This document shows, one piece after another, positions 54,125 to 63,872 of a stretch of 64,000 bases of DNA. Below the pieces are notes generated by a model, which was given only the letters and a program-made list of their open reading frames with translations, was not told the origin of the DNA and made no database searches. The position numbers were made by a program, and so were the translations under genes. Numbering within the stretch: position 1 is the first letter of the stretch; every line of letters starts with the position of its first letter. The stretch is from Bacteroidota bacterium (lineage in GTDB: Bacteria; Bacteroidota; Bacteroidia; NORP154): contig JACZWC010000004.1 of the NCBI GenBank assembly GCA_022572355.1, forward strand, positions 56,987 to 120,986. Reading direction: 5' to 3'.

Positions 54125-55789
54125 TTAAAAGTCAAAGTATTGATTGGTGAGTGAAGTTCTCAACCCGATAAAAAAGTATTGCGTTTTCTTGTTCCAATAA
54201 TTGTTTTTTTCTGATCTGTTGGAGAACCCTATTAGCAACTGCATATTGGTTTGCGGATTAATTATATAGCCGATTTTTATTGTTTCATAAAGCAATGTTG
54301 TTGTCTGACCTGCAGCAGATAGAGGAATACTTCTATCTGATTTGAATATGTCTTTACCAAAATGATAATTATTTAACGAGTCCTCCTGATAAGTTGCATA
54401 ATTGAATTTAACATCTATAAAAAAATCTCTCATCTTATAGTTGACGATTCCAATGAATTCGGAAAATCCCGCACCCAGGGGATGTGCCAATGCCTGATTG
54501 TAATGAGAATAGTTTCGGGTAGAATCCATATGGCCGTAGGAATACGGCGAAACACTGTTGTACTCTGCCTGAAAGTAAAGATCCTTGATTTTAAACAGGT
54601 CAAACCCCTTAAAGCCCACTTGAAATCCATATTTCTCACTTTTGTTGTCGTCCAGCATTGCCTGAGCATATAAATTAAGTTTGTCCGTTAATTTCACTTT
54701 CAAGTTCATGCCAACCATCACATTGTTCTTGTTATTTAACCCATATTGAAACGGCCTGTACATCATTATTGGATTAAGAAAGTTTAAGTAGTCGTTTTTA
54801 TATGCCCACTTACCATCTGATTCTGATGCACGCCAGATTATTGATTCAAATATTCCTATATGAATTCGTTCATGTAGAATCCAATTCAGGTGATTGATCG
54901 TTCCCAGTTTTCTTTGAAAGCGTTCCTCCGTGGTGGGTGAAGTGGGTAGCTCCACAGCCAAATTTTGAAAATTCGTAAAAATATTGGTGTATTGGAACTT
55001 CCCGAAGTGAGTGGTTATCTTAAAAAATGGATAATTAAAGGAGTTATCTGATAAAAGTAACGACCTGTATCCATCTCCTATGAAATTTTTACCATGGCCA
55101 AATTGAAAATTTAAATTCTTAAATGGTGTAAAGGATACCAACCCGGTAGCCATGGCATAATCGTAGCCGGTTTTCTTGAAAGGTTTGATTCGCCCAGCTC
55201 CGGGCACCACATCATAATTATTAACATACTCACTAAGATAGGCTGGGAAAAACGCCTGGTTTTCATAAAATGACGTTTTAAACGAGACCTTATCACCAAT
55301 GTCGCCCTTGATAATAAAACCCCTTGTATTTACGTACAATGTGGATGTATCGGCAGCTGCACTGGTATCCGCAAAATCATTGCCGAGCTCAAAATTATAG
55401 AGGATATCTACCGTGAGATAAAATTTCCCCGTATCAACCATAAACAGGTGCTCCGTTTTGAGTTTTCGATAAACCAGCTTTCTCCCTCGATTTGCCGCTA
55501 TTAGAGATTTCAATGTATCGTTAATATGTGAATAGACCCATGAATAAAGGTATGGTTTGGCCGCAGTGTGGAAATTCTTGTCTGCAGCGCTCACGCCCTC
55601 TTCCACCTCCTGGTTCATTCGGCGGTTTAATGGAAGCAATTGCTGTTGCGCTTTAATACTTTGCAACGACAAAAGGAGAATGAGAACTGATAAATGAAAC
55701 CGATGGTTCACGCCAGCGTGCAGAAGCACTACGGTGCGTAGACACGAACTCCGATTAATAATAAGTACTGGGTGAGTAAAATACTTCAT
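54125..55789 (-). CDS. RemB/Wzi-like outer-membrane protein, paralogue 2
   Basis: Up to 554 residues. Mature start QQQLLPLNRRMNQE, then FGHGKNFIGDGYRSLLLSDN and YPFFKITTHFGKFQYTNIFT, mirroring the paralogue at 51331. The annotated ATG at 55789 puts a non-conserved 26-residue lead before a good signal peptide; GTG at 55711 would start directly at that signal peptide (VNHRFHLSVLILLL...IKAQ) and is a strong alternative. Probably an outer-membrane barrel for surface polysaccharide handling or gliding. Confidence 0.82.
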   Translation of the reverse strand: MKYFTHPVLIINRSSCLRTVVLLHAGVNHRFHLSVLILLLSLQSIKAQQQLLPLNRRMNQEVEEGVSAADKNFHTAAKPYLYSWVYSHINDTLKSLIAANRGRKLVYRKLKTEHLFMVDTGKFYLTVDILYNFELGNDFADTSAAADTSTLYVNTRGFIIKGDIGDKVSFKTSFYENQAFFPAYLSEYVNNYDVVPGAGRIKPFKKTGYDYAMATGLVSFTPFKNLNFQFGHGKNFIGDGYRSLLLSDNSFNYPFFKITTHFGKFQYTNIFTNFQNLAVELPTSPTTEERFQRKLGTINHLNWILHERIHIGIFESIIWRASESDGKWAYKNDYLNFLNPIMMYRPFQYGLNNKNNVMVGMNLKVKLTDKLNLYAQAMLDDNKSEKYGFQVGFKGFDLFKIKDLYFQAEYNSVSPYSYGHMDSTRNYSHYNQALAHPLGAGFSEFIGIVNYKMRDFFIDVKFNYATYQEDSLNNYHFGKDIFKSDRSIPLSAAGQTTTLLYETIKIGYIINPQTNMQLLIGFSNRSEKNNYWNKKTQYFFIGLRTSLTNQYFDF

Positions 55790-55814
55790 GAAGAAAGAAA
55801 AGGTCGTGGTCTAG

Positions 55815-56750
55815 TTATGCCAGCACCTTCATGTTTTGAATCTCGCTGTAAACCTCGCTTATTCCTTGTCTAAGCTCAATTTTACTGTGCCAACCCAATC
55901 TGTCGAGCTTATCCACATCCAACAATTTTCTTGGCGTGCCATCTGGTTTACTCGAATCGAATTCTATGTCACCTTCGAAACCAACAATATCTTTTATCAG
56001 ATTAGCCAACTCCATGATCGAAATATCTTTTCCGGTTCCAATGTTTACCAATCCCGGTTCATCGTAATTCTGCATCAAAAATAGTGCTGCGTCAGCGAGG
56101 TCATCTACGTGTAAAAACTCTCTTTTAGGAGCTCCTGTTCCCCACACCTCTACTTTACTTTTGTTTTCGATTCTGGCGGTATGAAACTTAGACAACAGAG
56201 CGGGAAGTACATGAGATTTTTCAAGATCATAATTATCGTTGGAGCCATATAAATTAGTGGGCATCACACTGATGAAGTTAGACGCGTACTGATGCCTGTA
56301 GTACTCACACATTTTAAGCCCTGCAATCTTGGCAATTGCATAGGCTTCATTTGTTGTTTCCAAAGGACCGGTAAGAATATATTCCTCTTTCAAGGGCTGG
56401 TTAGCCATCTTCGGGTATATACATGAAGATCCGAGGAACATCAGCTTTTTCACACCTGACAAATAGGAAGCATGAATCACATTGGCCTCTATCATCAGGT
56501 TATTGTAAAAGAACTCTGCTCTGTATTTGTCGTTAGCACCTATTCCGCCCACGTGTGCTGCCGCCAAAAAAACATACGCTGGCTTTTCCTCTTCCATGAA
56601 ATCCTGCACCTTGTTTTGATTTCGAAGGTCCAGCTCATCAGAAGTTCGAAGAATTATTTTGCTATACCCTTCCCGTTCCAGCCTGCGTAAGATTGCGGAT
56701 CCTACCATTCCCCGGTGCCCGGCAACGTATATTTTATCTGTTTTATCCAT
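55815..56750 (-). CDS. fcl: GDP-L-fucose synthase
   Basis: 311 residues. Epimerase/reductase of the extended SDR fold turning GDP-4-keto-6-deoxymannose into GDP-L-fucose. NADP site VAGHRGMVGSA, LGSSCIYP with the catalytic Ser/Cys pair, YAIAKIAG (Tyr/Lys) and MPTNLYGSNDNYD are specific. It overlaps the gmd stop by one base, so the two are translated as an operon. Confidence 0.95.
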   Translation of the reverse strand: MDKTDKIYVAGHRGMVGSAILRRLEREGYSKIILRTSDELDLRNQNKVQDFMEEEKPAYVFLAAAHVGGIGANDKYRAEFFYNNLMIEANVIHASYLSGVKKLMFLGSSCIYPKMANQPLKEEYILTGPLETTNEAYAIAKIAGLKMCEYYRHQYASNFISVMPTNLYGSNDNYDLEKSHVLPALLSKFHTARIENKSKVEVWGTGAPKREFLHVDDLADAALFLMQNYDEPGLVNIGTGKDISIMELANLIKDIVGFEGDIEFDSSKPDGTPRKLLDVDKLDRLGWHSKIELRQGISEVYSEIQNMKVLA

Positions 56751-57838
56751 TATTCGTGATGGTCCGTTATTTTGTGCCCACCTTCTTTCAAATACTGATC
56801 ACGCTCAAATAATGCCAGATCCGATTTTACCATCTCAGACACCATTTCACTGAGTGTATGTGTTGCTTCCCAGCCCAATTCGCGTTTTGCTTTTGATGCA
56901 TCACCGATCAGAATATCTACCTCAGTAGGCCTGAAATAACTTTTGTCAACCTCCAGTAAGATTTCCCCGGTATCGCTATTAACACCCTTTTCATCCACTC
57001 CCTTTCCCTCCCAGGTTATCTTGATTTCTACTTCAGAAAAAGCCATCTCTACAAATTCACGTACCGAATGTGCCACACCCGTAGCCAATACAAAATCATC
57101 GGGAGTATCATGTTGAAGAATCTTCCACATGCCTTCAACAAAGTCTTTTGCATGTCCCCAATCCCTTTTTGCGTCGAGATTACCTAAATAAAATTTCTTT
57201 AGCAATCCGAGCTTTATTCTCGCCACTGCACGTGTGATTTTTCTGGTTACGAATGTTTCGCCTCGTATTGGGCTCTCGTGATTGAACAAAATGCCATTGG
57301 ACGCATACATATTGTAGGCTTCCCTGTAATTCACAGTGATCCAAAACGCATATAATTTGGCTGCAGCATACGGACTTCGCGGATAAAAAGGAGTTGTTTC
57401 GGTTTGCGGAGTTTCTTGAATTTTGCCATATAACTCTGAAGTTGATGCCTGGTAAAATTTTGTTTTATCCTCTCGTTTTAAAATTCGGATCGCCTCCAGG
57501 AGCCGTAAGGTTCCAATAGCATCAGCATTGGCTGTGTATTCAGGTGTTTCAAACGATACCATGACATGGGATTGGGCCGCCAGGTTATAAATCTCATCGG
57601 GCTGCGTTTCCTGGACTATTCTGATTAAATTGGTGGAATCTGTAAGGTCGCCATAATGCAGGTGAAACTTTACCTCGTCCTCATGAGGATCCTTATACAA
57701 ATGATCTATTCGTTCCGTATTGAGCGACGAACTTCTCCTCTTAACCCCATGAACGATATATCCTTTTTCCAATAACAGAGACGCCAAATAGGCTCCATCC
57801 TGTCCAGTAATTCCCGTTATCAATGCTGTTTTACTCAT
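56750..57838 (-). CDS. gmd: GDP-mannose 4,6-dehydratase
   Basis: 362 residues. First step of GDP-L-fucose synthesis. NADP motif [39 protein letters not shown], and [19 protein letters not shown] with the Tyr/Lys pair, then [17 protein letters not shown]. All are hallmarks of Gmd. Followed without a gap by fcl. Confidence 0.96.
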   Translation of the reverse strand: MSKTALITGITGQDGAYLASLLLEKGYIVHGVKRRSSSLNTERIDHLYKDPHEDEVKFHLHYGDLTDSTNLIRIVQETQPDEIYNLAAQSHVMVSFETPEYTANADAIGTLRLLEAIRILKREDKTKFYQASTSELYGKIQETPQTETTPFYPRSPYAAAKLYAFWITVNYREAYNMYASNGILFNHESPIRGETFVTRKITRAVARIKLGLLKKFYLGNLDAKRDWGHAKDFVEGMWKILQHDTPDDFVLATGVAHSVREFVEMAFSEVEIKITWEGKGVDEKGVNSDTGEILLEVDKSYFRPTEVDILIGDASKAKRELGWEATHTLSEMVSEMVKSDLALFERDQYLKEGGHKITDHHE

Positions 57839-57895
57839 AAAATTTTATCTAATTATTCAAAAGTACTAAGAATATAAGTGCTGAATCTTGTGTTA

Positions 57896-58699
57896 TTACT
57901 TGACAATAAACCAATTATTGACAAGGTTTTCCCGATTGTAAACCATTTCGCTTTGAGTGGCGTGATCAATAACTGTTTTTCCCGCACAATTGGCAATAGC
58001 ATGTCCGGCGCACGTATCCCACTCCATGGTCGGAGCAAAACGTGGATATTCGTCAGCCACACCCTCCGCCACTAAACACAATTTGATCGCACTTCCGGCA
58101 GAAATTATTTCAATTTCACCTTTATCTGCTCTTAACTCATTTACATATGCTTCGGTTTCTTCTGACATATGAGAACGACTCCCAATTACTGTAAATACAG
58201 ATCTGGATGTTTCAATTGGCATCCTCTTCGACGCCTGGATGATATCGTCAATCGTAGAACTTTCTACATCCATAGAATCAAATACTGAACCTTCAGTTTT
58301 ATATGCTCCAATACCCGAAGCACCAAAGTACAGATCGCGTTTTACTGGAACATAAATGACCCCAAGGACCGGCTTGTTGTTTTCGGCCAGGGCAATGTTC
58401 ACCGTAAACTCACCATTTCGTTTAACAAATTCTTTTGTGCCGTCCAATGGATCTACAACCCAGAGTCTTTCCCAGTCTTTTCTCTCTTCGTAACTTATTT
58501 CCCGCCCTTCCTCACTTAACACCGGAATATGAGTGTTAGCCAGGTAACTTTCAATAATCGCATTGGATTTCTTATCTGCAAGCGTTAGCGGAGACTTATC
58601 ATCTTTATACTCGACCTCAAAGTCAGAGTCGTAAACATCGAGAATCTCCTCTCCCCCTTTAATTGCAGCTTTAATGGCGATATGCAATAACTCTTTCAT
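57896..58699 (-). CDS. cysQ: 3'(2'),5'-bisphosphate nucleotidase CysQ
   Basis: 267 residues, inositol-monophosphatase fold. Metal sites appear as VVDPLDGTKEF (DPLDGT) and the C-terminal EWDTCAGHAI. It removes the 3'-phosphate from PAP formed in sulphate assimilation and sulphation reactions. In many Bacteroidetes genomes it lies near polysaccharide genes, as here next to gmd/fcl, 57 bases upstream. Confidence 0.92.
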   Translation of the reverse strand: MKELLHIAIKAAIKGGEEILDVYDSDFEVEYKDDKSPLTLADKKSNAIIESYLANTHIPVLSEEGREISYEERKDWERLWVVDPLDGTKEFVKRNGEFTVNIALAENNKPVLGVIYVPVKRDLYFGASGIGAYKTEGSVFDSMDVESSTIDDIIQASKRMPIETSRSVFTVIGSRSHMSEETEAYVNELRADKGEIEIISAGSAIKLCLVAEGVADEYPRFAPTMEWDTCAGHAIANCAGKTVIDHATQSEMVYNRENLVNNWFIVK

Positions 58700-58809
58700 A
58701 TTGGTTTTTAGCCGTATAGCATTACTAAAACTGTCAAATAAATTATCCTATACAATAACCTTAAGGCCAGTCTGGACTTTACAATTTCATTTATCAGAGG
58801 TTCCTTGCT

Positions 58810-60591
58810 TTAGAACAACTCGTACACATAACCCAGTATGAACACACACACCACCATGTAAATCAAGGTTAAGGGAAATCCTATTCTGAAAAAATCCTTG
58901 AACGAGTACCCTCCCGGGCCGTAGACCATCAAATTGGTTTGATAACCTATTGGCGTCATAAAACTGGTACCCACGCCATATGCAACCAATAAAATGAAAG
59001 GCATGGGATTCAGATTCATGGAGACAGCGATTGATAAAGAAATAGGAAATATGATCACTGCTGCCGCCGCATTAAACATAAAAGCAGATAATATGTTGGC
59101 AACCATAAATATCCCGAACATCATGCCTATAACTCCGAGGGGTTCAAAAACAAAAACAAAGGAATTAGCAATGAGATCAGCAGCGCCTGTTTTGATCATA
59201 GCAGCTCCCAATGCCAGGCCCAATGCAATAATGATGATCAGGTCATAATCGATGCTGGCTTTTATATCGGCTAATGTGGTAACCTTAAATAGTAGCAGTA
59301 CTGATAAAAGCACAAGCAACGTTTGAAAAAGAGAGGCGACATTGAAAATTGCAAGAACAATAGCCAAAATGGTTCCGCCAATCAAAAGCGAAGATTTTTT
59401 GACGTTGTACTTGGGTATCTCCTTAATTTTTGAAATAAAATAAAAGTCGTGTACTTCAACTTCCCTTTTGCCAAAGTCACTCCCTGCTACAATAAGCATG
59501 ACATCTCCTGCCTTTAAAATAAGATCACCGATTTTACCAGATAACCTCTCACCGTTTCTATGCACGGCTAAAATTGCAGCATCGTATTTCCCCCTGAAAT
59601 CCGAGTATCTGATCTTCTTACCGATCATGGATGAATTATAAGCTATAACCACTTCCACTATGTCAATTTTTTTTTGCCTGTATTTCTCAACAACTTTGGG
59701 TAATGTCAAGCCGCTTAACGGCTTTATCAGATCTGCAATTGTTTCGGTATTACCGGCAAATATCAGCACATCACCTTCGCGCAAATACCTTTCTGGTGAA
59801 ACCGGCGCTATTATCTGTTCTTCTCTTAATATCTCGGTCAGGTACAATCCTTTCAGATGCCTGAGATGGGCTTCTTTCACCGTTTTGCCTATCAATTGTG
59901 AATTTCCCGCGATTTGCGTTTCGACAATGTATTCCCGCGGTTTTTCTTCAAAATCTTTAAGTACATCTCTTTTGGAAGGAAGCAATTTGTCGGCAAAGAA
60001 GATGTACAACAGCCCAATGACAATCATTGGAACACCAACCAGGCTAAAATCAAAAATACTTAATGGCTGTAAATTATAGGCTTCGGCTTCTTCCACCACC
60101 AGGCTGTTGATGATCAAATTAGTAGAGGTACCTATCAATGTAGCACAACCGCCAAGAATTGCTGCATAAGATAAGGGTATCAGCAACTTGGATGGCGCAA
60201 TATCATTTCTTTTCCCCCAACTATGCAGATATGGCATTAGCATGGCTACCAAAGGAGTGTTATTTAAGAATGCTGAGCAAACAGCAACAAATGGCAACAT
60301 TCTGATCATTAAACCTGTCCGCGTTTTTACGCCCTCCAGCGATTTGCTGAAAAATGCATCTATCAAGGGCCTTTTTTGAAATATTTTTCCCAAGACGATT
60401 AAGAATATTATTACCGCCAGTTGTTCATTACCAAAGCCGTGTAAAACTTCAGAAGGCGTGAGTATACCAAGTAAGTTTAACAGTAGAATAGCAATAAAAA
60501 AAGAGGTGCCTGGCCGAACAAATTCGGAATAAAGAGAAATTAAAAGAAAAAGAACTACTGCAAATACAGCTATGATATCATAAGAAAACAT
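58810..60591 (-). CDS. SLC13 family permease with two TrkA-C (RCK_C) domains
   Basis: 593 residues. Membrane helices before residue 220 and after 400 carry the sodium/anion symporter halves (NTPLVAMLMPYLHSWG, IGTSTNLIINSL and FNAAAAVIIFPISL, TPIGYQTNLMVYGPGGY). Between them are two RCK_C-type regulatory modules (about 220-295 and 305-375; SQLIGKTVKEAHLR and SSMIGKKIRYSDFR). Likely a sodium-coupled anion transporter (sulphate, dicarboxylate or similar) in the inner membrane. A sulphate link would fit the neighbouring cysQ but is inference. Confidence 0.88.
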   Translation of the reverse strand: MFSYDIIAVFAVVLFLLISLYSEFVRPGTSFFIAILLLNLLGILTPSEVLHGFGNEQLAVIIFLIVLGKIFQKRPLIDAFFSKSLEGVKTRTGLMIRMLPFVAVCSAFLNNTPLVAMLMPYLHSWGKRNDIAPSKLLIPLSYAAILGGCATLIGTSTNLIINSLVVEEAEAYNLQPLSIFDFSLVGVPMIVIGLLYIFFADKLLPSKRDVLKDFEEKPREYIVETQIAGNSQLIGKTVKEAHLRHLKGLYLTEILREEQIIAPVSPERYLREGDVLIFAGNTETIADLIKPLSGLTLPKVVEKYRQKKIDIVEVVIAYNSSMIGKKIRYSDFRGKYDAAILAVHRNGERLSGKIGDLILKAGDVMLIVAGSDFGKREVEVHDFYFISKIKEIPKYNVKKSSLLIGGTILAIVLAIFNVASLFQTLLVLLSVLLLFKVTTLADIKASIDYDLIIIIALGLALGAAMIKTGAADLIANSFVFVFEPLGVIGMMFGIFMVANILSAFMFNAAAAVIIFPISLSIAVSMNLNPMPFILLVAYGVGTSFMTPIGYQTNLMVYGPGGYSFKDFFRIGFPLTLIYMVVCVFILGYVYELF

Positions 60592-60970
60592 ATAGTATGT
60601 ACCGTTTTAATTTATAGGTATTAGCACTTAGGTATCGCGTTTAATTTACTGATAATAAGCGTGTTGTCTTATTCATTGGTGCTCCTAACAGGAGCTACAG
60701 TATGTTACCCCATCATTTTAATGAAAAACACTGAATATCAAATGTAAAATGTTAAAGTTTTGATTTTGCTTAGTCTATTGAAAAAACCATCAATCATCTC
60801 TGTAAATAATAGTAAAACTTTTTCATTCATCATTTGATATTTATTTTAAACCTCTGCGACCTAAACGCTAATGCCTATTTATTTAATATTGAAACACAAT
60901 TATATGGAACGGGGCACTCCAATATTATACTGTGCCCGGTAAAGTTTATTATGACCCTGGCGTTTACAGA
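60592..60970. other. Intergenic region
   Basis: About 380 AT-rich bases between two minus-strand genes. Small hairpins occur at 60681-60695 (GCTCCT-AAC-AGGAGC) and near 60914-60941 (GGGCAC with GTGCCC). Neither has a clear T-run. No gene is seen. Confidence 0.5.
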
Positions 60971-61897
60971 TTAAATACCCACCGGATGCCACGTAGTTTT
61001 TATTTCTTGTGTGTCAGCAATAAAATAGGGCGTTTCAGCTTCGGCGCTCAACCAGTTAATGTTTTTTCTGAAAACCGGACGCTTTAGGTTAGATGTTGAA
61101 TCCGATTTGATCTTTTTTATTGTTGACGCATCGTTGCCGCAGTACACAATTGAATTTACATCCATGTGTGTTGTGAAATGACCGATCAGCTCACTTAGTT
61201 TACCTGTAAGAATATTGATTACCCCACCAGGCACATCCGAAGTGTTGATTACTTCGGCAAAAGATATTGCACAGAGCGGCTTCGACTCTGAGGCAAGAAT
61301 TATGCAGGTGTTTCCTCCGGCAATTGCAGAGGCAGCCGTTGTAACCAGACCTATTAGTGAATTTTCCTCAGGTGCAGTTATGACTACCACTCCGGTAGGT
61401 TCCAACACAGAAAAGTTGAAGTGTGAAGAAGCCACAGGGTTCACCGCGCTAAATATTTGCTGGTATTTATCGCACCAACCGGCGTAGTACACCAACCTGT
61501 CAACGGCGGCTATCACTTCCTTTTGAGCCATGCTACTGGAGGCTCCTTGAATGATCAGCTCATCCACAAATTGAGCCTGCCTTCCTTCCAGCATTTCAGC
61601 CAGTCGGTATAATATCTGGCTCCTGTTAAATGCCGATTTAGACGACCAGCCTTTAAAAGCACCCCTTGCTGCCAGCACCGATTCTCTGAAATCTTTCCTG
61701 GAAGCGCGACAAATATTGCCGAGCAGCTCACCATCTGCAGATTTTAGAGTGTAGTATCTGCCAGATTCCGTTCTTGGAAACTTACCTCCAATAAAGAGTT
61801 TGTAAGTTTTCTGCACATTGAGTCTTTTAGAACGCTCTTGTGCATTTCCATTCTTGGAATTCTCCTGTAGCTTAGACTTTCTTATTGTTTTTGGCAT
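60971..61897 (-). CDS. Short aldehyde-dehydrogenase-like protein without catalytic half
   Basis: 308 residues. Similar to the N-terminal coenzyme-binding half of aldehyde dehydrogenases: KLFIGGKFPRTESGRYYTLKS, LAARGAFKGWSSKSAFNRSQILYRLAEML, and AIAGGNTCIILASE. It ends at HPVGI without a C-terminal catalytic domain, and no active-site Cys or Glu motif (as in the partner gene) is present. Such incomplete ALDH genes next to full ones recur in other bacteria, and here the gene lies 23 bases downstream of one, so it is probably a non-catalytic partner and not a recent truncation. Confidence 0.75.
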   Translation of the reverse strand: MPKTIRKSKLQENSKNGNAQERSKRLNVQKTYKLFIGGKFPRTESGRYYTLKSADGELLGNICRASRKDFRESVLAARGAFKGWSSKSAFNRSQILYRLAEMLEGRQAQFVDELIIQGASSSMAQKEVIAAVDRLVYYAGWCDKYQQIFSAVNPVASSHFNFSVLEPTGVVVITAPEENSLIGLVTTAASAIAGGNTCIILASESKPLCAISFAEVINTSDVPGGVINILTGKLSELIGHFTTHMDVNSIVYCGNDASTIKKIKSDSTSNLKRPVFRKNINWLSAEAETPYFIADTQEIKTTWHPVGI

Positions 61898-61920
61898 CGT
61901 ATATCGAAATCAATTAATGT

Positions 61921-63435
61921 TTATCCTAAATTCAAATAAGCCTGCAACCCGGGCAGTCCGCCTTCGCGTCCAAATCCACTTTCTTTATATCCTCCAAATG
62001 GTGATGCGGGATCAAACTTGTTGTATGTGTTGGCCCAGATTACGCCAGCCCTCAGTTTTGATGTTATGTTAAATATTTTCGATCCTTTGTCGGTCCAGAT
62101 ACCCGCGGATAGACCATAGGGGGTATTGTTTGCTTTTTCTATCACTTCATCCACGGTTCTGAAAGTTTGTACCGCAAGCACCGGGCCGAATATTTCTTCT
62201 TGAGCAATTCTGTGCGACTGGCTTACGTTGAGAAACAACGTAGGCCGACACCAGTATCCTCGCTCGGGAATATCACATGCACTCTGATAAAAATCGGCTC
62301 CTTCTTTTTTTCCAATCTTGATGTACTTGTTGATCGTAGCCAGCTGCTCTTTTGAGTTGATTGCGCCTATATCAGTGTTCTTATCCAGAGGATCACCCAC
62401 AATGAGCGTTTGCATCCTGTCTTTAAGCTTTCTAATTACTGTTTCGGCAACCCCTTCCTGAACGAAGAGCCTCGATCCGGCACAACACACATGTCCCTGG
62501 TTAAAATATATCCCGTTGATTATTCCTTCAACCGCCTGATCTAAAGGAGCGTCATCGAGAATAATATTAGCCGCCTTTCCACCCAGTTCCAGGGTGGCCT
62601 TCTTGTCTGTTCCTGCAATAGCCTTTTGAATGATCTTCCCAACACTGGTACTACCGGTAAACGCAATCTTGTCAATGTCCGGGTGATTAACTATTGCCGC
62701 ACCCGTATCACCCGCTCCGGTAATAATATTCACCACTCCATCAGGCAATCCAGCCTCCTGAATTATCTCCGCAAGTTTCAGGGAGGTAAGAGGCGTCGTT
62801 TCTGCCGACTTCAGTATCACAGTATTCCCAACTGCTATGGCGGGCGCTATCTTCCAGGCAGCCATGAGCAAAGGAAAATTCCACGGTATGATCTGCCCTG
62901 CAACGCCAAGTGGTTTGGGTTTTTTATTTGGAAAGGCGTAATCGAGTTTATCAGCCCATCCGGCATAGTAGAAAAAGTGCGCTGCTGCTAAGGGAATGTC
63001 AATATCACGGGATTCTCTTATGGCTTTACCTCCGTCTATCGATTCAATCACCGCAAGTTCTCTTGCCTTTTCCTGCATCATCCTGGCAATCCTATATACG
63101 TACTTTCCCCGTTCTCTGGCAGGCAGTGATGACCAGGGACCAAATGCCTTTCGCGCCGCTTTGACCGCTTTATCAACGTCTTCACTGGACGCATTTGCCA
63201 CCTCACTAATTTTCTTTTCGGTTGCCGGATTGATTGTGGCAAAATATTTGCCTTTTATAGGTTTGACAAACTTTCCGCCTATAAATAATTCGTAACGCTC
63301 TTTAATAGAAACGTGATCCGTACTCTCCGGCGCTGGTGAGTAACTCCAGCCTTCATTGAATTTTAAGCTGATATCTACCATGGAACCATTTGTTGAAGTT
63401 ACCTTTTTAACTGTTGCTTTTTGCTTTGTTTTCAT
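61921..63435 (-). CDS. Aldehyde dehydrogenase
   Basis: 504 residues. A complete NAD(P)-dependent ALDH: IIPWNFPLLMAAWKIAPA, GSTSVGK, the general-base motif LELGGKAANI and the catalytic cysteine in NQGHVCCAGSR, then EEIFGPVLAV and PFGGYKESGFGREGG. It oxidises an aldehyde to the acid; the substrate is not clear from sequence. An N-terminal extension of about 45 residues precedes the ALDH fold. It is read before the incomplete homologue at 60971. Confidence 0.93.
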   Translation of the reverse strand: MKTKQKATVKKVTSTNGSMVDISLKFNEGWSYSPAPESTDHVSIKERYELFIGGKFVKPIKGKYFATINPATEKKISEVANASSEDVDKAVKAARKAFGPWSSLPARERGKYVYRIARMMQEKARELAVIESIDGGKAIRESRDIDIPLAAAHFFYYAGWADKLDYAFPNKKPKPLGVAGQIIPWNFPLLMAAWKIAPAIAVGNTVILKSAETTPLTSLKLAEIIQEAGLPDGVVNIITGAGDTGAAIVNHPDIDKIAFTGSTSVGKIIQKAIAGTDKKATLELGGKAANIILDDAPLDQAVEGIINGIYFNQGHVCCAGSRLFVQEGVAETVIRKLKDRMQTLIVGDPLDKNTDIGAINSKEQLATINKYIKIGKKEGADFYQSACDIPERGYWCRPTLFLNVSQSHRIAQEEIFGPVLAVQTFRTVDEVIEKANNTPYGLSAGIWTDKGSKIFNITSKLRAGVIWANTYNKFDPASPFGGYKESGFGREGGLPGLQAYLNLG

Positions 63436-63459
63436 AATGTCCTTTATCCTCTAACTATT

Positions 63460-63537
63460 TTACTGCTTTATTAAAGCATCCGCGGCTAAAATATCCTTTT
63501 TTGCAAAGACAAACCATGGTTTGGTAGCTTCTTTCAT
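63460..63537 (-). pseudogene. HEPN-domain toxin stub
   Basis: Only 25 codons (ATG 63537, stop at 63460-63462). The start overlaps the restored stop codon of the MNT gene in the ATGA manner typical of MNT/HEPN pairs. The peptide MKEATKPWFVFAKKDILAAD matches the first helix of HEPN toxins (W...A..D...A). The rest of the roughly 120-residue domain is missing, so the gene is a remnant. Confidence 0.55.
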
Positions 63538-63870
63538 TTCAACCGGATTCCCTTGTTGTTAATATTTCTAATGAAATAACTGTTAATCTCAATCAACTTT
63601 TCCCATTCATCCTTTGTGTAAACCAGCAAATCAAAAGGAAAGTGTTTTCGCATATCGTCTTATTGCATTAGAAATTTTTATCCTTTTGTTGATTTTTTCA
63701 GTATAGCTTTGACTCATCCCCTTTTCATCTAAAACGACCAGCAGATCTATGTCGCTGTCTTTATGCGGTTTACCCCAGGCGTAATTGCCAAAAAGGATAA
63801 TGTCTTTTACCTTATTTTCAGCGGTAATTCTCGAAACTGCTTTTTCTTTTATTTTATTGTTTAGTCTCAT
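63534..63870 (-). pseudogene. MNT nucleotidyltransferase antitoxin, frameshifted
   Basis: The first 79 codons from ATG 63870 give GNYAWGKPHKDSDIDLLV, a minimal nucleotidyltransferase motif (GSx10DxD) with Asn in place of the usual Ser. The frame stops at 63631, but one base removed from the T4 run (63633-63636, plus-strand AAAA) lets it continue as DLLVYTKDEWEKLIEINSYF to a stop at 63534. The restored length of about 111 residues is usual for MNT antitoxins. The gene is therefore broken by a one-base insertion, or the sequence has an error there. Confidence 0.65.
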
Positions 63871-63872
63871 CG

